DNA from: Rickettsia endosymbiont of Culicoides impunctatus
GTDB lineage: Bacteria; Pseudomonadota; Alphaproteobacteria; Rickettsiales; Rickettsiaceae
DNA length: 64,000 bases
Reading direction: 5' to 3'
Assembly (NCBI GenBank): GCA_020410785.1
Contig: CP084574.1
Location: forward strand, 1 to 64,000
The notes under the pieces are model-generated. The model did not search any database. It was not told the DNA's origin and was given only the letters and a program-made list of their open reading frames with translations. Both the position numbers and the translations under genes were made by a program. Below, piece by piece: positions 1 through 8,657 of this stretch (positions are counted from its first letter, which is position 1; every line of letters begins with the position of its first letter).

Positions 1-230
1 GAGCAGAATTGAAATTACTGATTGACAATCATGAGAATAAGACATAGCCTTCATAATCCTAGGTTAATATCTTAGCTTAACCTTTGTATGCCTTCTCCCA
101 TGATGGAAGACTTAGTTGTTTAACAAGTTTATATTTACTTTTTATATCTGCTGTTGGTCGCTGCAGCACAAGTCAATCAATGGTTGTTTACTAGCATTTA
201 ATTTACAAAGCAAGTAGATTGCTAGATGTG
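1..230. other. Intergenic segment before the first Tn3 transposase
   Basis: No gene is recognisable in this stretch. A short imperfect hairpin (GGTTAA, 9-nt loop, TTAACC) lies at about 62-82. A terminal inverted repeat matching either Tn3 element of the window was looked for downstream of the transposase stop and not found. The left end of the first Tn3 element is therefore lost, too diverged to see, or outside the window. Confidence 0.5.
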
Positions 231-3200
231 TTAATAAGTTAATTCGATATTTTTCATTATTTCACCTATATTTATAGAATTACCTTTATTGTAAAACGTA
301 TATTGACCAAGAAAATGAATATGATGATGCCAAGCAACTGGCGATATTTTCTTTAGTATTGTCAAAAATTTTTTATTATTGGCAAGATTTTCATATTTAT
401 CTAGAACTCCAGATAAAATAACGGAGTTATAGTAAATAATCGTATTAGCAAGCAGTCTACCGCATTGATTACTAATTTCTACATCAATATCTGTTTTACC
501 ATGTAATTGTTTTTTACCACCAACTTTTGCAATAGCAGCTCGTAATTGGTGATATGATTCAATTCTATTTTGTGATTTGTGTACAGTTTTCTGTAATTGA
601 TTATCCATCAGATACTTAAGTGTATAGATACTTCTCACTAATTTATCGTACTCAAAAATAGCTCTCCGCAAAGCATTTTCTGGCGATAAGTGACATAATT
701 TTTTAATCAAATTAGCTTGATTCATTTCTTTTAGTGCCAAGGTGGCAACAAGTTGATCAATACTACTTTTTTGTTCAATAATAACTTGGATATCAATCTG
801 AGCAATGGGTTTAATTAAGCAATGCACGTATTCTTTAATATCATCACCGCAATACAGATTTTTTAGTTGATCATTGAGGTTGGTGAATCTTGGATTTAAC
901 CCTGCTCCAAACCACTTCATGATTGCAAAGTTTGCTTTATTGATAACATGCATATCACCAGTTATCATGTCTGGAATAATTTCTGAGGTATTGTTATACC
1001 AAATATCGAACACAAAGTAACTTTCATGTTCATGTGTGCCAATAAGCTCACATTGCAATGGTATATGATTTGCAAGAATAGTGTAAGCACTAACACCTTG
1101 ACCTTCTCGCAAATACTTACGTGAATAACGTGCTTTGATATTGGGCGTATCCAGTTCAAATTTCTGACCATCAACGCTGCTATAAAGTAATTCTAAATCT
1201 AAAGAATAATACGGAAAAATCTTAAGCTTTGAGATAGCATTGCTTATTATGTCGTTTGCTTCTTTCAATGTTGATAACCGTAAATACTGCTGATAAGTTG
1301 TTTCAAGTGTGCGGTATGAAATATCACTAATTTGAGACATTTTATAATTGCCGTGGTTAAAAGCTTGAGCAAGAATTGTAGCGATTAGTTTATCCTTATT
1401 GTCTGGTTCTTGTTTAGCATAACGAGGCTGCAAAGTGGTAAAAGCTGATAAAAAATTGCAATTGTTATTAACAAAGTTCAATACTTCGCTAATTTCACAA
1501 AATGGTAATTGTTTGAAGAATTTGTTTTGTAGTTTTTCATCCTTATTAGCTTTAATTTTATTCCAGCAAAGTTTCTTTTTCTCTTCATTGTACATTAAAT
1601 GCGTAAGCTTACCTTGCTTTAGATTTTTATTAAAAAGTAACCAAAGATCATGTAACTCTTTGGTTAAATCATCTAATTGCTTATTAATAGGTTGTTGTAA
1701 CCATGGGATATTTAGTTTTTTTAAGATTTCCTCCTTTTGATTTATAACTACTAATTCATGCTTAAAACAACGATGATTAAGACTATTTTCAATATAAAGC
1801 CCACTCGTACTAATTTGTTTATTAATTTGGCAGTAAATCCAATATTCATAACGATTAGCATTAATAGTTCTATTTTCTTCAGTGCTATTTTTTAGAAGAT
1901 AACGTTGTAAATGTTTGGGAATAGTCTCGTCTGGACATTCACTAAAAGGTCTGTCAGAGAGTTTTTGATTATCTATAAATACTTTGTGTAACCAATTGGC
2001 TGATTTGAGCCATGGATTATTTGTAAGCTCACTCGAAAAATCAAGTTTCATGAAGAGAGGTCGTATGTTCTTCTTGTAACTTTTCTGAGCTTTATCAATT
2101 TGTTGCCACTTAAATTCTTTCTTGCGGTGCGGCTTATTAAGCATCTTTTGAGCAAGAACCTGAATATCTTCTTGAGGCATAATTTTAAAAGCATGATCAC
2201 GTACTTTGACAAATAACGTCGTATCATTAAATTGCTCATCCACATAAAGCAATAGTAGGTTTCCTATTTTTTCTTGTGATTCTGTTGCTTCATCGACAAA
2301 ATGAGTTTTTACTTTGTCTCGAATAGTTTTTTCAAACCTCTTTACTTGGTAGATAAAGGCTTCTACTAAATTATCATTTAATTGCTGATAGCGTTTAAGC
2401 ACGTAACATAAAATATATAAATAATCTTGGTTGTACCGCAACTTACGTAAGTTACTAATACTGTAATAATGAGCAATATTAGCATAAGTATCAATATTCT
2501 GCCTTGAAATATCTAATTTTGGTATCACGTCTATAGCAGTGCTATATAAAGGTTCTAAGGTACTATATTTTTGTCGTTCCTTTAGCATCATTTTAAAGCC
2601 AAAATTTTTAGCATCTTGCTTAAATCCGGCTAGTGTTGAAATAGTATTTTCACTTACCATCAATTGATCTAGAGCCTCTTTATGTTCACTCTTTAGTTCT
2701 CTATCTAGTATATCACTGATACGTTTACGTTCCGCAGTAAGACTTTTACTGACTATAGCTTGTAGAGTAGTATAAGCTGGGCGTACCACTTTAATGTTAT
2801 TTAAAAAAGCAATTAGCTCACGTGCTATAAAATTAGGTGAAATATCACGTTTTATTATTTGAGTTGCTTGGTTTAGGAGTACCTGCAGGAAGTCTTTAGT
2901 CCAGAGTCGGTAACCAAAGAAACCTATAATTTCTTTACGTTGAGTGTAATATTCATGATTAGTGATAGAAATTTTAGATAAATTTTTGTCATCAAAATAA
3001 TGGTATATAATAAACTGTAGGTCCTCTTGTGGAATATCTTCCCATGAGAGTTGAAAAAATATCTTTTTTGCTTTAAAATAGCCAAGTTGTAATGCATAAA
3101 AAACATTGATATGGGTGTGTGGACTGCTTGTAATATTTACAATCTCACTTTCAGAAAAACTAAAATATTCTCTTCGTTGTTTATTATTAAAATCCGGTAT

Positions 3201-3260
3201 TCCATACAAAGCAAATTTCTCCACTTCGGAAAAAATAGCTAAATTTTTATCTTGGGTCAT
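231..3260 (-). CDS. tnpA: Tn3-family transposase TnpA (element 1)
   Basis: DDE transposase of about 1,009 residues, the usual length for Tn3-family enzymes, which catalyse replicative transposition through a cointegrate. The three catalytic acids are visible: Asp697 in VDGQKFE, Asp769 in TGDMHVINKANFA and Glu901 in NRIESYHQL, with the downstream EISNQCGRLLANTIIYYN block typical of the family. It is divergent from a serine resolvase gene with 155 bp between them, as in Tn3. It is a clear paralog of the second transposase at 57,980-61,033: both have the same 72- and 132-residue spacing between catalytic residues, but they differ at many positions, so this is not a recent copy. The frame is intact. 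No terminal repeat of its own was found, so mobility is uncertain. Confidence 0.95.
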   Translation of the reverse strand: MTQDKNLAIFSEVEKFALYGIPDFNNKQRREYFSFSESEIVNITSSPHTHINVFYALQLGYFKAKKIFFQLSWEDIPQEDLQFIIYHYFDDKNLSKISITNHEYYTQRKEIIGFFGYRLWTKDFLQVLLNQATQIIKRDISPNFIARELIAFLNNIKVVRPAYTTLQAIVSKSLTAERKRISDILDRELKSEHKEALDQLMVSENTISTLAGFKQDAKNFGFKMMLKERQKYSTLEPLYSTAIDVIPKLDISRQNIDTYANIAHYYSISNLRKLRYNQDYLYILCYVLKRYQQLNDNLVEAFIYQVKRFEKTIRDKVKTHFVDEATESQEKIGNLLLLYVDEQFNDTTLFVKVRDHAFKIMPQEDIQVLAQKMLNKPHRKKEFKWQQIDKAQKSYKKNIRPLFMKLDFSSELTNNPWLKSANWLHKVFIDNQKLSDRPFSECPDETIPKHLQRYLLKNSTEENRTINANRYEYWIYCQINKQISTSGLYIENSLNHRCFKHELVVINQKEEILKKLNIPWLQQPINKQLDDLTKELHDLWLLFNKNLKQGKLTHLMYNEEKKKLCWNKIKANKDEKLQNKFFKQLPFCEISEVLNFVNNNCNFLSAFTTLQPRYAKQEPDNKDKLIATILAQAFNHGNYKMSQISDISYRTLETTYQQYLRLSTLKEANDIISNAISKLKIFPYYSLDLELLYSSVDGQKFELDTPNIKARYSRKYLREGQGVSAYTILANHIPLQCELIGTHEHESYFVFDIWYNNTSEIIPDMITGDMHVINKANFAIMKWFGAGLNPRFTNLNDQLKNLYCGDDIKEYVHCLIKPIAQIDIQVIIEQKSSIDQLVATLALKEMNQANLIKKLCHLSPENALRRAIFEYDKLVRSIYTLKYLMDNQLQKTVHKSQNRIESYHQLRAAIAKVGGKKQLHGKTDIDVEISNQCGRLLANTIIYYNSVILSGVLDKYENLANNKKFLTILKKISPVAWHHHIHFLGQYTFYNKGNSINIGEIMKNIELTY

Positions 3261-3415
3261 AATTAATTATACATTGTATTTATAATGCTTATAATGTCCA
3301 TTATATAAATAACTTTTTTATATCAAAAAGGTGCATTGTATGATAAACGATTATTTTAGTGAAAGCACTATAAAATACGTTAAGACAAAATCAATCAAAA
3401 TTAAGGTATGTTAGG
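3261..3415. promoter_or_regulatory. Divergent promoter and putative res site of Tn3 element 1
   Basis: This AT-rich 155-bp gap separates divergent transposase and resolvase genes, which is where Tn3-family elements place both promoters and the resolution site. Several TATAAT-like hexamers (for example TATAATG near 3,280-3,295) and an AT-rich stretch of TTATATCAAAAAGG type are visible. The exact resolvase sub-sites cannot be assigned by eye. Confidence 0.4.
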
Positions 3416-4045
3416 ATGATTTATGGATATGTTCGTGTTAGCACTCATGAACAAAATTTAGAGAGTCAGAAAAATATGATTAGCCGATATGGTATGGATC
3501 ATAAACTTATTGTTGATGAATGGATTGAGCTTGAGATGTCATCACGTCAATCTACTGCTAAAAGACGTATAGATGAATTATTGGAAAAATTGTCACCTAA
3601 AGATATTGTAATCGCATCTGAATTATCACGTTTGGGACGTTCAATCAAAGAAACCTTGAATATTGTTGAAACAATTACACAAGAGAAACAGTCGAGGCTT
3701 GTTCTCATCAAGCAAAACCTAGACTTAAATCCCAAAGACAAAAATAATGTTACCAACAAAGTTTTAATCACCGTATTCTCTATGACAGCAGAACTGGAAC
3801 GTGATTTTATCTCAGAACGGACCAAAGAAGGTCTGCGTGCTAGGGTAGCAAAAGGCATTAAACTTGGTAAACCTAAAGGAACATTACAAAAATCAATGTA
3901 CGATAACGATCAAGAAAAAATCTTTCATTTGTATAGACTTGGCGTGCCATTACATAAAATTATTTCTACCCATCTTGAATATGGCAAATATTTATCACTT
4001 AAAGAATATATTGAAAAACGAGAAGCAAAAATCTCAATTTCTTGA
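3416..4045 (+). CDS. tnpR: Serine recombinase, Tn3-type resolvase (element 1)
   Basis: Small serine recombinase of 209 residues that would resolve cointegrates at a res site. The nucleophile is Ser9 in YVRVSTHEQ. The SRLGRS helix and the ELERDFISERTKEGL segment leading into helix E are typical of the family. The C-terminal part (LGKPKGTLQKS and onward) fits the linker and helix-turn-helix. It is paralogous to the resolvase at 61,128-61,754, sharing RRIDELL, ELSRLGRS, IKQNLD/LKQNLD and GKPKGT blocks. The gene diverges from tnpA. The ATG at 3,416 gives an N-terminus that aligns directly with other family members. Confidence 0.93.
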   Translation: MIYGYVRVSTHEQNLESQKNMISRYGMDHKLIVDEWIELEMSSRQSTAKRRIDELLEKLSPKDIVIASELSRLGRSIKETLNIVETITQEKQSRLVLIKQNLDLNPKDKNNVTNKVLITVFSMTAELERDFISERTKEGLRARVAKGIKLGKPKGTLQKSMYDNDQEKIFHLYRLGVPLHKIISTHLEYGKYLSLKEYIEKREAKISIS

Positions 4046-4084
4046 AATCAAAAAAATCTGGGGTTCTACGTCAGAACTCCTATA

Positions 4085-4172
4085 TAATGCTAGAAGATAT
4101 ATTGCTTAACTGAACACTGACTTATACGCCTAAACACTTTGTCGGAAATTTGGAGGGTTTGTGGCTAGAAGA
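4085..4172 (+). mobile_element. Remnant right end of a second-type Tn3 element
   Basis: These 88 bases match, in inverted orientation, the left end of the complete Tn3 element at 57,918-58,003. They encode the last residues of its transposase (MLEDILLN then stop at 4,087-4,113), followed by the 3' flank and the terminal repeat ending in GTGGCTAGAAGACC. Only the tail of that transposase remains. The rest is replaced by the unrelated Tn3 element 1 at 231-4,045, so this is a scar of nested insertion or recombination. The giant-gene cluster begins 12 bp further on. Confidence 0.85.
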
Positions 4173-4183
4173 CCTAATACAAT

Positions 4184-7100
4184 TCATACAACCCCATCAC
4201 AGCCAATAAACTCAACATCTTGTGCTTGCTGGTTTTCTTGTTGTGGTACTTTATGCAAATATAAAAATTCTTGAATTATTGGAATTTGTTGATTATATAG
4301 CTCTTCATATAAACTTATGACAGATGGTAGGTTTTCTTGTGGAATAAGTTGCTGGTATGAGTTAATTGTATATTGTATTATTTTCTCAATAAAGTTTACT
4401 GGTTCTTCATTTATAAAACTAATGGCTTCGCTGATTATTTTAGCATTTAAATGAAATAATTGATTACAAGATAATGATGATTCTCCATGATTTATCAATT
4501 CATTTATTAGATTCGATATCCCTTCTGTTATTAAGATATAACCAACTTTTTTAATTAGAACAGATAAAAAAGGAAAATCTTCTACAGTTTGAACTAAAGA
4601 TAAGCCACTCTTTACTTGTTTTTCTATATTTGAAAATGTTCTGGGATTCTTTTCTAATACCTTGTTGAATTTATATATTTTCCCTAAACCGATATGCTCT
4701 AATTCAGCTGTTTCATTACTAGTAATTACTTCTTTGTTAAGATCAATCTTTTGAAGATATTGAGATTTGAAGTATTTACTCTTAATTATCACATTCCCTG
4801 TCACACTTTTAAGCTCCTTGATAAGCTCGTCTATACTGTCTTGTTGAACTTTTAAACATACTAATTTAGAGTATAAATGTTTTAATAATAAGTTCTTTTG
4901 CAGTAATTCTTTTGGACTAGATTTGTTATTCCCACTATTATTAGTAGTATTTTCTTTTGTTATTTCGTAATTTAGTTGTTTTTGTTGGTTATAACAATAT
5001 TTTGTAAACAACCATACTATATCATATGACATATTATTGCCTAAAGTGTCTTCATATAATATGCTAATATGATCATTATCTTTTAATATATAAATGGTTA
5101 TAACATTGTCTATGTCATATGTACCTTGATCATTATTGTTCTTATTAAAATAATGAATACAGATAGGTTTATTGTTTGCGTCGTTTTGACATTCATTTAG
5201 GAATTCTGCTAATTCTATTATACCATAGATATTATGAATAACTTCTTGATTATATCCTTTTAACTTAAGGTAAAAATTGTCTTCATCTGTAGCTCTGTAA
5301 ACTATTGAAGCTTTTAGTGTACTTTGCTTTAACATATCTTGATTACTATCTTTAGAAGATTCAGGTAATAATATGAGCTTAAAATCATTATTGACTTTAA
5401 AAAATTCTTTTAAATAATTAATTTCTTCTTCTAAAGTTTTTGTCGCCTTTTCAAGGTTTTCTCTAACTATATCTTTGTAATTTTCATTAGGTATTGATGA
5501 TTCTGGTTCTTTAATAACGAACTTTCCTTGAGATATAGCAGTAAATATTGAAGTGAACTCTCTTATTAAATGCCACTGACGTGTTATCTCTAGTTCAGAA
5601 AGCAGTATATAGTTAGCTGGTAAGATTTGGCTCTCACTTAGCAAATCAGCATGTTTTAATGCATCTTCAGCCTTAGATAATTTGTTATTACGTAAATTAT
5701 TATTTTGTAGGAAATACTGAGCTTGTTTTATACAATAATAAGGATTGTGAATTATCCTTTTTGCTATATTACCCTTAGTTGCTATTCCATTATTCTGTTC
5801 TTTTTCTTTCCCTTCTATCAGAATTTTTGCCTCTTCTCTGAACTTATCAAATAGCTCCTGTGTTACATCTTTAAGATCAGCTTGCAACGTTTGTTGTTCT
5901 AACCAAAACGCCCAATATTCTTTTAGATCTTCTAGTACAAAATGAAATCCTTCAATATTTTTATTCTTTTCTCGTAATTCTTGATATAAGTTAGAAAAGC
6001 AATAAAATAATTCATCTTGGAGATCAAGCTCTATTACTTTATCCAAAATATTTTGTACTCTGAGTATTTCTGCTTGATTTCTAAATTCTTTTACTTCGTA
6101 TATATTAATATCTTCTAGATGTTTTTTTATACCTAACCTTCTAATTTCACTTTCTCTGATAATTAATTGCCCAGTTCCAGTATTGCCTTGCCGAGCTGTA
6201 CGACCAAATGCTTGATCTTCGACTCTTTGGTTAGATGGTAGAAAACTAACGCAAACATGTAACCCACCATACTGATTCATCTCCTCACTTGTTTCTAAAT
6301 CTGTTCCTCTACCAGCTATATTGGTGGCTATAATTACATCTTTACAATTTACCTTATCCTTGGTAATTTTTGCATCATCTTCATTAACATACGTCTTAAT
6401 TGTATTAATGGTATCTTTACTTAAGCTTTTCAATAATTCTAAGCTTTGTTTGATTATTTTAACATCTTGAATAGTTTCACAAATCACCAGTACCGCTCTA
6501 GTTAGATTAACTTGTTCTAATATGCCAAGTATAATACTATCAAGCCAATTACTATCTTTAACTATTATTCCTGGTAATTCTGCAAATCTTTTTTCTTTAT
6601 AAGTAGGAATTTCCGTATGATCTACATTATATATTTCAGATAACAAAGATTTCTCAGCATTTGAACCTAAAGTACCTGTCATACCAAATATTTTACTACC
6701 ATATTTCTTAATATAATGTATATTTGATACATGGGAATTAGTAAGGGTTTCAGTAGTTAAATGTAAATTATGCTTTAGCTGTAGAAATTGATGTAAACCG
6801 TAAGGCCAAACAGTATTATTGAGATTTACTCCTGTATTCATATAATCAACAGGAGTAATTATGCCCTCACCGTTTTTAGACTTGATAATATATTGTTGAT
6901 TCTCGTGGCAAGCATATTTTGCGTAAAATGCATTATCAATCCATTTATCTAATTGTTTTTCTGCATAGGCTTTGAGATATCTTGGTATAAAATCTGTATC
7001 TGTTGGATTAGCTGCTTTTATTCTAGCTTTAATCACTTCTATGTTATTAGAGATAGGATCACTTGCAAGTTCTTGTTCCGCTTTATGTAATTCTTGCCAA

Positions 7101-8611
7101 ATTTTGATATATACATATCTGAGACTCTCCATCCCGGGAAAAGGATTTGCTAGTTTCGCAATATGTCTGCCATTATCTACCAGCATACTATCAACTTCAT
7201 CAAGTATGACAGTGCCAAATTCTCTACCGGCAAGAGTTCCATAACCTAAAAAAGAATCTTTCAAGTAATCAAATTGGAAATTACTTATAGAACCATAAAC
7301 AATATCTGCTCTATAGCATGCTCTTGGTCCTTCTATAGCTTTTTTGCTACTGCCATCATCAGTATCCTCGCTATTACTATGATTATTATCAGGATTGTTA
7401 GTTGCAGCACTAAGATCAAATAAACTATAAAAATCTTCTCGAGTAGCCACTCCTTCTGCAGCTAAGACATTATTACTAGTTACAATGTCTATTTTCTCAC
7501 CCTGTAATCGTTTGATGACAGCAAGTAGTGAGACTATAGTGGTTTTACCTTCGCCAGTCTGAATTTGACATAACTTTCCTTTGTTTTCTTCTGTACTTAA
7601 AAAAGACAAAACTGCTAATATTTGAGTATCTCGTAGACGATATCCTCCAGTTACCAACTCATTGGCTCTATCCATGACAGCTATTGCTTCACAAATATCT
7701 TCATCATTAAGATTATTTTTTTTACCCTCAGCCCAATCATGAATCTCTTTAGCTTCCTTACTTCCCCACCCTTTATAATATTCGACTATTTTTTGGTACT
7801 TTATTTGTAACTCAGATATCCTTAATTGATTATTGTTACTTTCACTACTATCTTCTATATTTTCAGTATCTTTAGCAAAAATTATTTCTGATAATAATCT
7901 ATCTAACGGTTTAGCTTGTGGATCTGATTTATACTGGAGGATTTTGGAAAAAACTATTGCATCAATATTTTTAGGACATTGGTCTTCTATTATAGGAACT
8001 TTATTAAAACTATCCTTATTTTGTCTTATATCGCTGATATTTGCGTAATCTATAGCTTCCCTTTTTTGAGCAGAAACTCCAGTCAACCATAATTCTAATT
8101 TAATGGGATCAAGTTCTAAAGAACGAGCTGTCTCAGCTAATATTCGGGCTTGTTGTACATTTTCTCTGCTTAATCCTAAATCATAAAAATTATTACAAAA
8201 CTTACTAAATTGCCTAAAAGGACCGGAGTAATTTACTACTAAATCTTGTGCTAAATTACTTAGTTTATTGACTCTATCAATGTTATCCTCTATAGGATAT
8301 GTAATATTTGTCGTTATCGCATCCGTTGAATATGGTGGATTTTCGTCTAGTTCTATTTTTTCTTGCAACTCTCTAATATACTTGGTAATTGCCTCATTAT
8401 TAGCTTGGATATCAAAGCTCAAAAGATATTGTAGTTTTTCCTGAAATGTGTGATTAATTTTGTTAGAGACCGAAAGAGTTGGTTCTATAGGTAAAGATGC
8501 AGCAACAGAAGGTGTTTGTACTTCTGTTATATTTTGGAGTAAAGTATTTTTACTACTGGTACTATTTGGTTTAATCTTATTCTCTAAAGCCTTTGCTGCA
8601 TATCTCTTCAT
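4184..8611 (-). CDS. SecA-like motor-domain protein, 1,475 aa
   Basis: Large cytoplasmic-type protein with a complete but divergent SecA-like ATPase core. Visible motifs in order are a Walker A loop (QTGEGKTT, about residue 354), DEVDSMLVD (about 470), a WPYGLHQFLQLKH block matching the SecA WSDGLHQ region, FGMTGTLG (about 644), NIAGRGTDL (about 767) and FGRTARQGNTG (about 805). The first ~330 residues and the last ~600 are not recognisable. It lacks the SecA zinc-binding C-terminus and is far longer than housekeeping SecA (about 900 aa), so it is probably not the general secretion ATPase. Unlike its two large upstream neighbours, it lacks the C-terminal protease and TPR cassette. The stop (TGA at 4,184) lies 12 bp from a transposon remnant, so C-terminal loss is possible. 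It is the last gene of the minus-strand giant cluster, 46 bp after its neighbour. Function is unknown; an effector or toxin role is inference. Confidence 0.85.
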   Translation of the reverse strand: MKRYAAKALENKIKPNSTSSKNTLLQNITEVQTPSVAASLPIEPTLSVSNKINHTFQEKLQYLLSFDIQANNEAITKYIRELQEKIELDENPPYSTDAITTNITYPIEDNIDRVNKLSNLAQDLVVNYSGPFRQFSKFCNNFYDLGLSRENVQQARILAETARSLELDPIKLELWLTGVSAQKREAIDYANISDIRQNKDSFNKVPIIEDQCPKNIDAIVFSKILQYKSDPQAKPLDRLLSEIIFAKDTENIEDSSESNNNQLRISELQIKYQKIVEYYKGWGSKEAKEIHDWAEGKKNNLNDEDICEAIAVMDRANELVTGGYRLRDTQILAVLSFLSTEENKGKLCQIQTGEGKTTIVSLLAVIKRLQGEKIDIVTSNNVLAAEGVATREDFYSLFDLSAATNNPDNNHSNSEDTDDGSSKKAIEGPRACYRADIVYGSISNFQFDYLKDSFLGYGTLAGREFGTVILDEVDSMLVDNGRHIAKLANPFPGMESLRYVYIKIWQELHKAEQELASDPISNNIEVIKARIKAANPTDTDFIPRYLKAYAEKQLDKWIDNAFYAKYACHENQQYIIKSKNGEGIITPVDYMNTGVNLNNTVWPYGLHQFLQLKHNLHLTTETLTNSHVSNIHYIKKYGSKIFGMTGTLGSNAEKSLLSEIYNVDHTEIPTYKEKRFAELPGIIVKDSNWLDSIILGILEQVNLTRAVLVICETIQDVKIIKQSLELLKSLSKDTINTIKTYVNEDDAKITKDKVNCKDVIIATNIAGRGTDLETSEEMNQYGGLHVCVSFLPSNQRVEDQAFGRTARQGNTGTGQLIIRESEIRRLGIKKHLEDINIYEVKEFRNQAEILRVQNILDKVIELDLQDELFYCFSNLYQELREKNKNIEGFHFVLEDLKEYWAFWLEQQTLQADLKDVTQELFDKFREEAKILIEGKEKEQNNGIATKGNIAKRIIHNPYYCIKQAQYFLQNNNLRNNKLSKAEDALKHADLLSESQILPANYILLSELEITRQWHLIREFTSIFTAISQGKFVIKEPESSIPNENYKDIVRENLEKATKTLEEEINYLKEFFKVNNDFKLILLPESSKDSNQDMLKQSTLKASIVYRATDEDNFYLKLKGYNQEVIHNIYGIIELAEFLNECQNDANNKPICIHYFNKNNNDQGTYDIDNVITIYILKDNDHISILYEDTLGNNMSYDIVWLFTKYCYNQQKQLNYEITKENTTNNSGNNKSSPKELLQKNLLLKHLYSKLVCLKVQQDSIDELIKELKSVTGNVIIKSKYFKSQYLQKIDLNKEVITSNETAELEHIGLGKIYKFNKVLEKNPRTFSNIEKQVKSGLSLVQTVEDFPFLSVLIKKVGYILITEGISNLINELINHGESSLSCNQLFHLNAKIISEAISFINEEPVNFIEKIIQYTINSYQQLIPQENLPSVISLYEELYNQQIPIIQEFLYLHKVPQQENQQAQDVEFIGCDGVV

Positions 8612-8657
8612 CTAGAATACCTATATATGAACTATCATTTTATATGCTCATACTATT

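Noticed and set aside
4184..8611. Housekeeping SecA
   Set aside because: It is too long, very divergent, and located in a cargo cluster of a mobile replicon.
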